Program-made: the position numbers and the translations under genes
The notes under the pieces: generated by a model
Told to the model about the DNA's origin: nothing
The model's input: only the letters and a program-made list of their open reading frames with translations
Databases searched by the model: none
Shown: in pieces, positions 28,760-40,257 of the stretch
Position numbering within the stretch: position 1 is the stretch's first letter
Layout of the letters: the number at the start of each line of letters is the position of its first letter
DNA from: Mesorhizobium sp. AR02
Lineage (GTDB): Bacteria > Pseudomonadota > Alphaproteobacteria > Rhizobiales > Rhizobiaceae
DNA length: 64,000 nucleotides
Assembly (NCBI RefSeq): GCF_024746835.1
Contig: NZ_CP080530.1
Location: forward strand, 434,001 to 498,000
Direction: 5' to 3'

Positions 28760-29406
28760 GAGCCAATTCCTTTTCGTCCTCCTGAATTATGGTGAGCGTC
28801 GCAAATATTGTCAATATTTGCTACAACTGGAAGGTAGCTCGGCCCGACCGGCGAACAAATCGCCCATGGCCCTCATTTTCATCGCTGGCCCTTTTTGAAG
28901 GCTTAAAGCGCGTCGGAGGGCTCTTTCAAAGCGATGCGCTTTAAGCACGAACGCTGCAGCTTTTGGTCAATCCCCTATCGGGCTCGCGATGCCGAAGGCG
29001 ACGAGCATGATGGTAAAAGTACGCATGCCAAGGCCTCTACAATTCCATCCAGCAAGGCCTTGTTCTTAAGCTGCACTACCGACAAGTTGACGGAGACCCG
29101 CAAGCCAAAGGACTCCCTGAATTCGAAGATAGCAAAAAACGCGATGCTCCCTTAGGACATCGCCGACCTAACGTGATCCATGCTTTCGCAATTGTGGCGG
29201 TTGGCAATCGCGTTTTCTGTTTCGATGCCTGCTAGACTTGATTCCTAGATTTAAGCTCTATGAAATGCCATTCACTGTGATCCAGCGAGGCTCGGCGCCT
29301 CGGTCGCATCCGGGTGTAACGTCCGTCACGATGCTCAACGCCATCCTCGGGATGGCGTTGAGTGTCGAGGGCGATAGCCGTTCCGCGGCTTTCTTAATGC
29401 CGCCAA
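28760..29406. other. Gene-poor stretch with a signal-peptide duplicate and a hairpin
   Basis: Nothing intact. At 28970-29026 (minus) a tiny frame encodes MRTFTIMLVAFGIASPIG, nearly the same as the signal region of the pseudogene at 26175-26666. At 29334-29362 there is a perfect hairpin (separate entry). Confidence 0.45.
29334..29362. repeat. Perfect 13-bp hairpin with 3-base loop
   Basis: CTCAACGCCATCC, loop TCG, GGATGGCGTTGAG. There is no T-run on either strand, so a Rho-independent terminator is not obvious. Confidence 0.6.
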
Positions 29407-29661
29407 CTAACTTGCGAGCTGCGTGCCTGGAGATTTACCGTCATTCAGCTTCGAGAAAACTGCAGACCAAAAGCGGTAGTCGCGATCGCGACCGTCGAAG
29501 TGTGCCGTCAAGGCGCAGTCGGCCGCGGCAGAAGCCGCGCTCGGCCCATAAACTTCGAGAGCGGCTTTGACCGCCTCATCCGGGTCGGCCAGATCCCAAA
29601 GGGTAACATCGTCACGGTCCGATGCATCGGCGCCGACATTATCCCGGTGATTTCTCAGCAT
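29407..29661 (-). CDS. Small conserved-looking hypothetical protein
   Basis: 84 residues, acidic N-terminal half (DRDDVTLWDLADPDEAVKAA), then CALTAHFDGRDRDYRFW and a short helical end. The ATG follows a GGGGAGC ribosome site. Codon use is gene-like and the frame is intact. It sits 36 bases after the stop of the MucR-like gene in the same direction and could be its operon partner. Function unknown. Confidence 0.55.
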   Translation of the reverse strand: MLRNHRDNVGADASDRDDVTLWDLADPDEAVKAALEVYGPSAASAAADCALTAHFDGRDRDYRFWSAVFSKLNDGKSPGTQLAS

Positions 29662-29697
29662 GCCAAAAAAGCTCCCCCTGGCCTTGATGGCCTTGCA

Positions 29698-30138
29698 TCA
29701 GGCCTTCGCCTTGCGTTTCGCCGCAGGTTTCTTGACTGGAGTTGCCTTCCTTCCCAAGCCCAGCGACTTTGCCAAAGCCGATCGGGTCGCCGAATAACTT
29801 GGCGCAACCATGGGATAGTCTTTCGGCAAACCCCATCTCGCCCGGTATTCATCAGGCGTCAGCCCATGACTGGTCGCAAGATGGCGCTTAAGCGACTTGT
29901 ATTTCCTACCGTCCTCAAGGCTGATGATATAATCCGGAAACACTGACTTTTTGGGGTTGACTGCCGGCGTCGGGGCGGGTTCTGCGATGGGAGCTGACGC
30001 ACCAATATTAGACAGTGCCGAATTCACGCTCGCAATCAAATCGGGCAATACAGAGACTGGCACCGCGTTTTTCTGGACATAGGCGGCAACGATATCTGCA
30101 GTAAGTTCAATCATATTATTGCTTGGTTCCCCGGGCAT
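29698..30138 (-). CDS. Ros/MucR-family transcriptional regulator without zinc-binding cysteines
   Basis: 146 residues. N-terminal helix MIELTADIVAAYVQKN and the family core PDYIISLEDGRKYKSLKRHL, then THE-type GLTPDEYRARWGLPKDYPMVAP, all typical of Ros/MucR. The two Cys that start the zinc finger in Ros are replaced (the family's CxxC region reads DYIIS), while the His region is partly kept (RHLATSH). Zinc-free Ros homologues are known from mesorhizobia and still bind DNA. The Lys/Ala-rich tail (VKKPAAKRKAKA) is DNA-affine. The start may be the Met at 30114. Targets probably include surface-polysaccharide or symbiosis genes, as for MucR. Confidence 0.85.
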   Translation of the reverse strand: MPGEPSNNMIELTADIVAAYVQKNAVPVSVLPDLIASVNSALSNIGASAPIAEPAPTPAVNPKKSVFPDYIISLEDGRKYKSLKRHLATSHGLTPDEYRARWGLPKDYPMVAPSYSATRSALAKSLGLGRKATPVKKPAAKRKAKA

Positions 30139-30498
30139 CGACGTGCTCCTTCAATCATCACATCCTCATATCCGTCAAAGAGACGATATGCCACCAACCT
30201 ATGCCACTCGCACTTTCCCCGATCAAGCCGGATATTTGGCATTTCTGTATGACGCAGGGTTACAACGAACTTTCGTTTGGTAACAAAGCGTATCCACGCC
30301 AAACCAGCCTCCCGATTGGTGCTGGGCCAAAGGATGTTGAAATGTCCTCAATCGAAGATGGTCTAGGGGGTGTCAAAGTTCGGCTCGAGATTATGCGAAG
30401 CGGCATATCATGGAGTGTAGAACGCAAAATACTAATAAAGCCGTCGCTGTTGCTACAGAAATCCCCTAGTCGGATCGCCTAGTGTCGCGTCGCGGTGA
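30139..30498. other. Intergenic region upstream of the MucR-like gene
   Basis: About 360 bases, AT-richer than the surroundings, with the left edge of the IS630 element near 30480. No gene supported. Ros/MucR genes are usually autoregulated, so operator sites would be expected here, but I could not define one. Confidence 0.35.
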
Positions 30499-31629
30499 TT
30501 ATGACTCTTTGAGAGATGGCGTGGGATAGGATTTTGCCATCTTCGCTCGGGCCTGCTGTGTGGAGAACATCCAGCGGATGCGGGCGCCACTTTCGGTGCG
30601 GCGGCGTTCCCAGGTCCGGATCTCTGTTTCAAGGAGGTCGCGGCTAGCGATGCGGCGATCAAGACATTGGCGGCGCATAACGCCGATTTCGATCTCGACG
30701 ATGTTGAGCCAACTGGCGTGCCTGGGTGTGTAGTGGAACTCCAGGCGTCGCAAGATCCGACGCGCCTCGACTGCTGGAAAGGTCTGATAGACAGCGGAGG
30801 CCGTGTGGGTTGATAGGTTATCCATCACGACGCGGACCTTGTCGGCGCCGGGATAGTCCACGTCGACCAGGTCGCGCATGCAGACGGCGAAGTCCTCGTT
30901 TGCGCGCCGGTCGGTGACCTTGACCCTGCGCCACGACCGGTTGGCGTCGACCATGACAAAGAGGTTGGCCGTGCCGTTACGCTTGTACTCGGAGTCGTAG
31001 CGGTATCGCTTTCCGGGTTTCGGCACGATGGGCACGCGCACCTCGCCGATGAGCTGGATCGGACTTTCATCGAAGCAGACCACCGGTCGCTTGGGATCAT
31101 GCGGCTCGGCATAGAGATCGAGGAGATCCTCCATGCGGGCGATGTACTCCCCATCGATATTGGCGATGCACCACATCTTCTGTTGCCAGGGCTTCAGATC
31201 GTTGTCGTTCAACCGCCGGCGGACGGTGTCGCGTGAGACGCTCGGGTGTTCCATCACTTCGACCAGGGCGTTGGCCAGAAGCTTCAAAGTCCACCGGGCG
31301 CATCCCTGCGGCGGATCAGAACAGGCCAGCGCCACCAGTTGCACCTCCTGCTTGCCGCTTAGTTTGCGAGCCGCCCCCGGACGCGGCCCTTCACTGAGGG
31401 CGGCCTCCAGGCTGATCTCCACAAAGCGCTTCTTGGTGCGGTAGATGGTCGAGTCGCTGGTCTGCACCGAGATGGCGATGGCCTCGTCGGCGACCCCGGC
31501 GTCGGCGGCCAGCAGGATCTGCATCCGCTTGAGCCGCCGCACCGGCAGTTTACCCCCGCTCACCAAAGCACGCAGCTCGTCTCGTTCGGATTGGCTGAGT
31601 TCGACCCGATATCGTATGTTCATTCCCAA
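30499..31629 (-). CDS. IS630-family transposase
   Basis: 376 residues and intact. N-terminal helix-turn-helix (LPVRRLKRMQILLAADAG) and a second one in VSRDTVRRRLNDNDL. The DDE core shows CFDESPIQL (first Asp), VRVVMDNLSTHT (second Asp) and YTPRHASWLNIVEIEIG (the Glu block with the typical HASWLN phrase). It should catalyse TA-targeted cut-and-paste transposition. I could not fix the terminal inverted repeats exactly. The element lies between the MucR-like gene and a winged-helix gene. Confidence 0.9.
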   Translation of the reverse strand: MGMNIRYRVELSQSERDELRALVSGGKLPVRRLKRMQILLAADAGVADEAIAISVQTSDSTIYRTKKRFVEISLEAALSEGPRPGAARKLSGKQEVQLVALACSDPPQGCARWTLKLLANALVEVMEHPSVSRDTVRRRLNDNDLKPWQQKMWCIANIDGEYIARMEDLLDLYAEPHDPKRPVVCFDESPIQLIGEVRVPIVPKPGKRYRYDSEYKRNGTANLFVMVDANRSWRRVKVTDRRANEDFAVCMRDLVDVDYPGADKVRVVMDNLSTHTASAVYQTFPAVEARRILRRLEFHYTPRHASWLNIVEIEIGVMRRQCLDRRIASRDLLETEIRTWERRRTESGARIRWMFSTQQARAKMAKSYPTPSLKES

Positions 31630-31665
31630 AGCCCTTCTTGGTGGAAGAGCCTAGGTGAATCTACA

Positions 31666-31944
31666 ATGAATCAATTGCTTGACCGAAAGACGCCGGCGCC
31701 GACAGTACGGTTCACCGCCAAACAAGGCCAGTACCTCGCCTTCATCTGGGCCTATTCGCAGATCAATCGCCGCGCTCCGGCGGAGGCGGACTTCCAGCGC
31801 TACTTCAGGGTCACCGCACCGTCAGTCCATCAGATGCTCAAGACCCTCAACCAACTCGGCTTGATCGACAAGCAGCCCGGTGTCGCTCGCAGCATCCAGT
31901 TGCTCGTCCCGCCACAGGACCTGCCCATTCTCGGCGTAGACTAA
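31666..31944 (+). CDS. Winged-helix DNA-binding protein (LexA-N/MarR-like)
   Basis: 92 residues from the ATG at 31666. The core FTAKQGQYLAFIWAYSQIN, then FQRYFRVTAPSVHQMLKTLNQLGLI and the wing KQPGVARSIQLLV, matches the N-terminal winged helix of LexA-type repressors. There is no protease domain. It begins 36 bases beyond the start codon of the divergent IS630 transposase gene. Role unknown. Confidence 0.7.
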   Translation: MNQLLDRKTPAPTVRFTAKQGQYLAFIWAYSQINRRAPAEADFQRYFRVTAPSVHQMLKTLNQLGLIDKQPGVARSIQLLVPPQDLPILGVD

Positions 31945-32480
31945 CCCGTCACAATCACTGCGACGGTACACTAGCTAACTGACACGTGGTTCGACGAAGC
32001 CAACGAAGAAAAGATGGCGCCGGTATTGGGTTCGATCCGTCGGAGGAGCCACTCGGGCCTGAACGCGGGTCGCAGCCATCTCGAACGATCCTGACCACGG
32101 GACCCAAAGGAGCCCTTCCCAGCCTATAGCTAGATTGAAGGACGCGGAATCCCTCGATCGCGCCAACCACTACCCAGCCTACTGGACTCCAGAACGAAAA
32201 GCGGGCGCGGCTCAAGCAACTGGCGAGGAAACAGGATGGGCGCGCCTCGGCATGACAGACCTTGACTGCCTGATCTGCTTTGGCACCGGCGCCGTCTCCC
32301 AGTGCGCGCGCAATGGAAGCGTTCCGCGGGTCAATGCTGCCCTACTGGAACATAGGAAGCGCTCGATCCGGCGCCGTCGACAGACCCGTGCAACCTGTCC
32401 GAGCGTCGCACTGCAGGGCATGAAGCACCTTAGGCTTCTGCGATCTCGGCTTCCCCGAATTCCGCAGCGTGTCGATCGCA
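31945..32480. other. No intact gene
   Basis: About 530 bases. The last 60 bases before 32481 read in frame as GFCDLGFPEFRSVSIA, which belongs to the DUF2958 remnant that follows; a TGA stops the frame just upstream. The rest shows nothing I can support. Confidence 0.35.
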
Positions 32481-32603
32481 GAGCTGGAATCGGTGCGCGG
32501 CCCTTTCGGGCTTGGTATCCAGCGCGATATCCACTGGACGGCTGCCAAGAAGCTATCCGCTTACGCCGACGACGCGCGTAGGCTCGGCCGCATCAGCGTG
32601 TAG
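32481..32603 (+). pseudogene. DUF2958 gene, C-terminal remnant 1
   Basis: The frame encodes ELESVRGPFGLGIQRDIHW and ends SAYADDARRLGRISV before TAG. This is the usual C-terminal block of DUF2958 proteins. The beginning of the gene is missing or out of frame. About 85-90% of these 41 codons recur at 33907-34029. Confidence 0.65.
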
Positions 32604-32614
32604 CTGACGCCGAA

Positions 32615-32645
32615 AAAGCCCGGAGCGCAACACTCCGGGCTTTCT
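32615..32645 (+). terminator. Rho-independent terminator
   Basis: Stem AAAGCCCGGAG / CTCCGGGCTTT with a 7-base loop, followed by CTG after the T-run. It lies 12 bases after the DUF2958 remnant stop, so it once ended that transcript. Confidence 0.75.
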
Positions 32646-32916
32646 GTGGTCGTCCAAATGACATCGCGATGCCGGGCAGGGGCCTGGCATCGTCTTTAGG
32701 AGAAAAGTTCAAGACTCTTGAAACGCCCTGCGTCGGCGCAATGCCGCCGCTAGAAAAGAAGCATGGATTGCTTAGGCGAGGTTCCGAACGGAACCGGGGC
32801 AATCCTGAGGAGCTTCGAAGCGTACCCTTTCCATCATGCTTACCGCTTATCAGACGGCTTTGGCTTCCTTCGCTCATGGGCAATGACGCCAACGCAGCAG
32901 AGAGAGGAGAATCGAA

Positions 32917-33420
32917 ATGAATCGTCATCTTAAGAAGTACACCGCCGCTGGGATCTTCGTGCTGAGCATGACCAGCTTTCTGCCCGCTGCGCACGCGGCG
33001 GACTGGTGGAGCAGGAATGTCGCTCCCGTCGGCAGGGGGATCAACAAAACGTTCAACTCCATTGTGAAGAACCCGGGGGAGATCCTCCCCGTCTGCTGGG
33101 GCTCGCCGCAGAAGTGCCGCAGCGAGAACATGCCTGGAGACGCTAAGACCTCGCCGGTTGCGGACTCGGACAGCGCGACCTCGATCTGCGTGCAGCCCGA
33201 CGGGCAGGGCGGCGCAATTGCCTGGTTCTACCCCTTCCGGCCCGCGCAGTATCAGCAGAACGGCACCGTAACGGTTACCAATCTACGGCAGTGCGAAGAG
33301 CGCACGATCTCTGGTCCCGTCCTGCCTGATAACAAGCTCACCATTGCTCCGACGGGCTGGACGGAGACCGTTTTCGCCAACGGAACGAAATTCTGGATGA
33401 TGCGCGGGCGCATCCTCTGA
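32917..33420 (+). CDS. Small secreted hypothetical protein
   Basis: 167 residues. Signal peptide of about 28 residues ending in PAAHA-AD, then a Trp-rich start (DWWSRNVAPVGRG), two cysteine-containing turns (PVCWGSPQKCRSE) and a beta-rich C-terminal half (FWMMRGRIL end). The ATG follows AGAGAGG. Likely periplasmic or secreted. Related in general plan to the broken secreted gene at 26175-26666. Function unknown. Confidence 0.7.
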   Translation: MNRHLKKYTAAGIFVLSMTSFLPAAHAADWWSRNVAPVGRGINKTFNSIVKNPGEILPVCWGSPQKCRSENMPGDAKTSPVADSDSATSICVQPDGQGGAIAWFYPFRPAQYQQNGTVTVTNLRQCEERTISGPVLPDNKLTIAPTGWTETVFANGTKFWMMRGRIL

Positions 33421-33499
33421 CCAGCCATTGCGCCTGGCTCGCGCACATCGCGAGCCAGGCGAAGGCTGTCCTTTCCCTCGAAATTATCAGGAGAACACA

Positions 33500-33745
33500 A
33501 TGCGCTATTTCATTCTCACCGTCGGCTTCATCGTTGGGCTCCCCGTTATCTCGGCCGAGGCTCAGAACCACACCGACAATCCCCCGGCTCATGGGCAGTA
33601 CATTTCGCCCTGCCAGGATGGCAATAGCTGCAACACGATGAATGTTGGCTCGCTTGGCGGTAAGCCGGGGCCGAACCCGGTGCCGGGCGGCTACCCCGGC
33701 GTCCCGTCCACCGTTGCGCCACCCCCGCCTCCATCACAGAAGTAG
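33500..33745 (+). CDS. Small secreted Pro-rich protein
   Basis: 81 residues from an ATG that follows CAGGAG. Signal peptide of about 21 residues ending in ISAEAQ, then a short mature chain with a CQDGNSC pair of cysteines and a Pro/Gly-rich tail ending in PPPPPSQK. It follows the secreted protein gene by 79 bases and probably shares its transcript. Function unknown. Confidence 0.65.
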   Translation: MRYFILTVGFIVGLPVISAEAQNHTDNPPAHGQYISPCQDGNSCNTMNVGSLGGKPGPNPVPGGYPGVPSTVAPPPPPSQK

Positions 33746-33906
33746 GCGTCGGCCTCGTCGATGCCTGAGCGGAAATTGCCCCTCCAACGGCCTCATCTCC
33801 TCGATCATAAAAGGTGGTCGAGGAGACCAGTTTGAGGCAATGCTATCAACGGATGGCTCTGGGGCAATTTCCCGGCCATACCAAGCTTTGCGCTGCAATT
33901 TAACAA

Positions 33907-34029
33907 GAGCCGGAGTCGGTGCGCGGCCCTTTCGGGCTTGGCATCGAGCGCTACATCCACTGGACGGCTACCAAGAAGCTATCCGTTTGGGCCGACGACG
34001 CCCGTAGGCTCGGCCGCATCAATGTGTAG
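33907..34029 (+). pseudogene. DUF2958 gene, C-terminal remnant 2
   Basis: Same 41-codon block as at 32481-32603 (EPESVRGPFGLGIERYIHW to ADDARRLGRINV), ending in TAG. No upstream part of the gene remains. It is followed by its own terminator at 34095. Confidence 0.65.
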
Positions 34030-34094
34030 CCGATGGCGCAGATCTGGGTTGCTAGGCATCGCCCTAGGAGCCGGCTACTCTGCCATTGTGCCAC

Positions 34095-34128
34095 AGCGCA
34101 CCGTCCAGGACGGTGCGCTTTTCTTTTT
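34095..34128 (+). terminator. Rho-independent terminator
   Basis: Stem GCGCACCGT / ACGGTGCGC with a CCAGG loop, followed by TTTTCTTTTT. A strong terminator pointing rightward, 66 bases after the DUF2958 remnant. Confidence 0.85.
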
Positions 34129-34266
34129 CACCGATGCAGACGGTCGTGGCAGGCGTCGTCGAGACGGAGAGACCCGGCCCCAGTCAATTGAAATATTTTA
34201 TCCATCCATACTTGTCGTCGTCTTTGAAATGCGATCTCATGATTGGGGTTGTTGGGATGGCTTACA

Positions 34267-35172
34267 ATGAAGCAACTATTGGCGGCTTTGGTGTTTTTCG
34301 TCGTGGCCGGACCAAGCTTTGCCGGAGACGTCGGAATTGACCCCCAGATAGAATTTGGGGCAGGCCTCAAAGGCGCCTTCGACGGTGGTGCACTTACAAA
34401 ACTCAATGTCGCCCCACACTCAATCGCGACATGGTCTAATCCTTCATGGTCAGATGCTGTTCATAACCAACCGGGTGAGGGGCTCAGTTTCGGCTTCGAC
34501 ACGTTTGACCTTAAACCCAAAGTCACGAAATTCCACCTGGGTTTCGACACTCCAGATCATTGCCCAACGTGCATCATCTTCCCTCTCGATCCTCTTCCCA
34601 AAGACGCTCCGATCAAGCTTCCTCCCGACACACTTGCTCACCTTCAACCAGGTGTGAATGCACAGAGCGTCTTCCGAGAAGCCGCTGCGTGGGGCGGAGA
34701 CGACAGCGAGGTGTTGGGGTGCAATATAGGGACCAGTTCGTTCCTGAAGACGCTCAGCCACAAGCGCCCGGAATTCTCCTGGCGCCAGTTCCCGGAAGTG
34801 GTGAAGCTTTCGATCACCCGGCCCGGGACTTTGGGCGTCGAGGGATGCACGGGGACAACCGTCGGCGCCAACTGGGTACTGACCGCCGCGCACTGCATCA
34901 CGGGAAAAAGCTCGGCCGCGCTTGCCAACAACGACGCTGACCAACCGGAGGAGCAGGATTTTGTGTTCTCGCCACCGACGAACGATCAGGCGCTTCAGAT
35001 CAACGCCATGAATTCAGCACTCGTAGATGTCGACAAGGTCCGATATGGCGATAAGGCCATCGTCAATAAACTTTATGATGCCGAACGGCGTTGGTGCGCG
35101 GATATGAAATCGAATCAGCACGCTAACAAATCCGCGTCCAGCGCGAATCCCCCCGCATCCGCGACTTTCTGA
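34267..35172 (+). pseudogene. Secreted trypsin-like protease gene, 3' truncated
   Basis: Signal peptide MKQLLAALVFFVVAGPSFAG, then about 170 residues of unrecognised pro-region with a CPTCIIF motif, then the start of an S1 protease domain: EGCTGTTVGANWVLTAAHCI with the catalytic His in TAAHC. After that the frame runs another 80 residues without the Asp and Ser (GDSGG) motifs and ends in a polar, non-homologous tail. The gene has lost its catalytic C-terminal half next to the GA operon border, so the truncation probably marks an insertion or recombination junction near 35090-35180. Confidence 0.65.
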
Positions 35173-35187
35173 CTCAGTAAGACTAGG

Positions 35188-35209
35188 CGCCCGCCGCCAC
35201 GTGCGGGCG
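35188..35209 (-). terminator. Hairpin at the 3' end of the GA operon
   Basis: CGCCCGC, 8-base loop, GCGGGCG, starting 10 bases after the idi stop on the minus strand. Read leftward it is followed only by CTAGTCTTACTG, so a weak or Rho-assisted terminator is more likely than a strong one. Confidence 0.45.
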
Positions 35210-35218
35210 ACACCGGCA

Positions 35219-36268
35219 TCAACCGGCGGGCAGATGCGCCGAGGGCAACAAGCGCGCCTGACGCAACGCCGCCAGATCAGCCGAGCCGGTGCAGAAGCAG
35301 GCGACGGCCAACTGGCGGATGACGATCTCGAAATGGGCGACAACCGCCTCGGTGGACACCGTCGCCGCGCGCAGCACGCCGGCCGCCTGCCCGGCGATGT
35401 CCGCGCCCAGGCGGATGGCCTTGGCCACGTCGACGCCGTCGCGGATCCCGCCCGACGCGATCAGCTTCACCGTTGGCAGCGCCCGACGTACCGCCTGCAC
35501 GCTGGCCGGGGTCGGAATCCCCCAATCGGCGAACGCCATCGCCACTGCACGGTCGGCGGCATCGCGGGCGCGCTCGCCCTCCACCGCGGCCCAACTGGTG
35601 CCGCCGGCGCCGGCGACATCGATCACCGCCACGCCCGCCTCGACGAGCGCACAGGCCACCGAGGCGGACAGGCCCGACCCAACTTCCTTGGCTACGATCG
35701 GCACGCCCACGCTGCGCGCGGCGCGAGCGATCTGCGCCAGGACGCCGCGCCAGTCGCGGTCGCCCTCCGGCTGTACCGCTTCCTGCAGCGGATTGAGATG
35801 GACGATGAGTCCATCGGCCTCCAGCGCATCCACCGCCCGGCGCGCCAGGTCCAGGCCGTCGGCCTCGCGCAGTTGCGCGGCGCCGATATTGGCCAGCAAG
35901 GGAATGTCTGGGGCCAGGCGGCGCAGCGCGCGCGTCAGCCCCTGGGAGTTGCGGGATTGCAGGCTCACGCGCTGCGAACCGACGCACATGGCGATCCCCA
36001 AGGCTTGCGCTGCCTCGCTCAGATGCCGGTTGATGGCCTCGGCGCGTGGCATGCCGCCGGTCATGGAGCTGATCAGCAGCGGTGCGCGCATGGTCTTGTC
36101 CAGCAGCGAGGCGCGCAGGTCGATCTGCGTCAGGTCCAACTCGGGCAATGCGCAGTGTTCGAAACGGATGTACTCCCAGCCGGCGGCGACCGTGGCCGGC
36201 GCCGTTCGCCGATCCAGCACGATGTCCAGATGGCCGTCCTTGCGCCGGCTCAGGGCGGTGTCGCTCAT
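35219..36268 (-). CDS. idi: Type 2 (FMN-dependent) isopentenyl-diphosphate isomerase
   Basis: 349 residues from [16 protein letters not shown]. Type 2 IDI motifs: [44 protein letters not shown] and the FMN-phosphate site [19 protein letters not shown]. It converts IPP to DMAPP, balancing precursors for the GGPP synthase of this operon. It is the last gene, 85 bases after ks. The open frame reaches 36367, but the internal ATG matches the family start. idi is an optional member of bacterial GA operons. Confidence 0.93.
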   Translation of the reverse strand: MSDTALSRRKDGHLDIVLDRRTAPATVAAGWEYIRFEHCALPELDLTQIDLRASLLDKTMRAPLLISSMTGGMPRAEAINRHLSEAAQALGIAMCVGSQRVSLQSRNSQGLTRALRRLAPDIPLLANIGAAQLREADGLDLARRAVDALEADGLIVHLNPLQEAVQPEGDRDWRGVLAQIARAARSVGVPIVAKEVGSGLSASVACALVEAGVAVIDVAGAGGTSWAAVEGERARDAADRAVAMAFADWGIPTPASVQAVRRALPTVKLIASGGIRDGVDVAKAIRLGADIAGQAAGVLRAATVSTEAVVAHFEIVIRQLAVACFCTGSADLAALRQARLLPSAHLPAG

Positions 36269-36353
36269 GCTCGCTCCATCCGTCGCATCGGGCGACGGCG
36301 TTGCGTCGGATCGGACCGACGGCAGCGCGCGCACGCCGCCGCCTCCCGCGCGT

Positions 36354-38797
<2,444 letters not shown>

Positions 38798-39104
38798 GCG
38801 GGATGTTGCTTCTGCAGACGGTTGACGAGAACCAGGATCGGGCAGACGCCGCGCACGTCGCCGCAGGCCTGTCGCGGCCCGGCGCATGGGCAGCGCCGGA
38901 CGGCCGCCCTGCTCCGGCGCGGCGACGCGCCCCGATGCTGGCGCCGATCCGCCGCATAGGCTTGTGCGTAGCGCGCCGCGTGCGCCGCGGCCGTGCTGGG
39001 CAACCGCTGCGATCGGCGCTGCGGACTCGGACACAGTGCAGCATACACCGCTGCCGCCGGCCGATCGCAGCGGCACAGGGGCGACTCCATGCGGACGGGC
39101 GCTC
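38798..39104. other. Spacer between ggps and cps
   Basis: 307 very GC-rich bases inside the GA operon. Several frames are open merely because stops are rare at this base composition. I see no gene and no terminator. Confidence 0.5.
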
Positions 39105-40112
39105 TCATGCGCATGGCGCGTGCTTGAACAGATACGCGTTGGCCCGCTGCAGCATCTGCGCCAACCGTTCCGCACGCGGCCCAAGCGGGGCGATGGCCTC
39201 CCCGGCGTCGCGCAACAGATCCAGCGCGAACTGGCGCGCTGCCTGCAGCCCCATGATCGACGCGCAGGTCGGCTTCTGCGCCGCCGCGTCCTTGCCGGGG
39301 GTCTTGCCCAGCGCCGCGGTATCCGCTGTCGCGTCGAGAATGTCGTCGACCACCTGCAACGCCAGGCCGAAACAGGCGCTGTAGCGATCGAGCGCACAGT
39401 ACAGCGCAGCGTGCGCGGCATCCTCCGCGATGGCGCATAGCGCGCCCATGCGAACGGACGCGCGCACTAGCGCTCCACTCTTCATCCGGTGCATCGCCAC
39501 GATCCTGTCCAGCTCGACGTGCTTTCCGACCAGCGACAGATCCATGGCCTGCCCGCCTGCGGCACCCTCGGCGGACACCGCCTGCGCCAGTTCGCGCACG
39601 AGCGCGATACGGTTGTCGCCCGGCGCATCCAGGCTCGCCAGGGTCAGGAAGGCGTGCGCCTGCAGCGCATCGCCGACCAGGATCGCAGTGGCTTCGCCGA
39701 ACTTGACGTGCACGGTCGGAAGGCCGCGGCGAAGCACGTCGTCGTCCATCGCGGGCAGGTCGTCGTGGACCAGGGTACAGGCGTGAATCATCTCGATGGC
39801 GGCGCCGACGTCGTCGAGCATGTGCGCCGGCGTGTCGGCCAGTGCGCCGGCAGCCAGACAGAGCAAGGCGCGGGTGCGCTTCCCACCATGCAAGGTGGCG
39901 TAGCGCATCGCGGCCATCAGCTCGGTCTCACCGTCGTCTTCGGCGCAGAGAAGACGCGCCAGCGCCTGTTCGACCCGCTTTGCGCCGTCCTGCATCCAGA
40001 TCTCCGGCACCAGCCTGCCGGATGCGCCGCGCGCCTGCGCGCTCAATCCGCCGAGCGCGGAAACGCCAGTTCGGTCGTCGTGTAGCGTGGAACCGGTCTG
40101 CATGTTGTTCAT
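39105..40112 (-). CDS. ggps: Geranylgeranyl diphosphate synthase
   Basis: 335 residues. First aspartate-rich motif DDLPAMDDD at residues 117-125, second DDILD at 256-260, plus GGKRTRALL and the KSGALVRA block. Trans-prenyltransferase making C20 GGPP from DMAPP/FPP and IPP. It precedes cps and follows cyp117 by 145 bases. The start (Met at 40112 with Met at 40103 in the same frame) follows an ACAAGGG ribosome site. The gene looks intact. Confidence 0.93.
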   Translation of the reverse strand: MNNMQTGSTLHDDRTGVSALGGLSAQARGASGRLVPEIWMQDGAKRVEQALARLLCAEDDGETELMAAMRYATLHGGKRTRALLCLAAGALADTPAHMLDDVGAAIEMIHACTLVHDDLPAMDDDVLRRGLPTVHVKFGEATAILVGDALQAHAFLTLASLDAPGDNRIALVRELAQAVSAEGAAGGQAMDLSLVGKHVELDRIVAMHRMKSGALVRASVRMGALCAIAEDAAHAALYCALDRYSACFGLALQVVDDILDATADTAALGKTPGKDAAAQKPTCASIMGLQAARQFALDLLRDAGEAIAPLGPRAERLAQMLQRANAYLFKHAPCA

Positions 40113-40257
40113 GCCCTTGTACCCGACAGGAGACGGCCACGGCGAGCGGCGAGCCGCCGCGGTGTTGCCGGCGTCGCACCGAGCCCGCGCGCCGAGTGCA
40201 GCAATGCCGCGCGTCGCCGGCGCCGCTGCCTCGCCACACGGGGCATGCGATGCCAGC

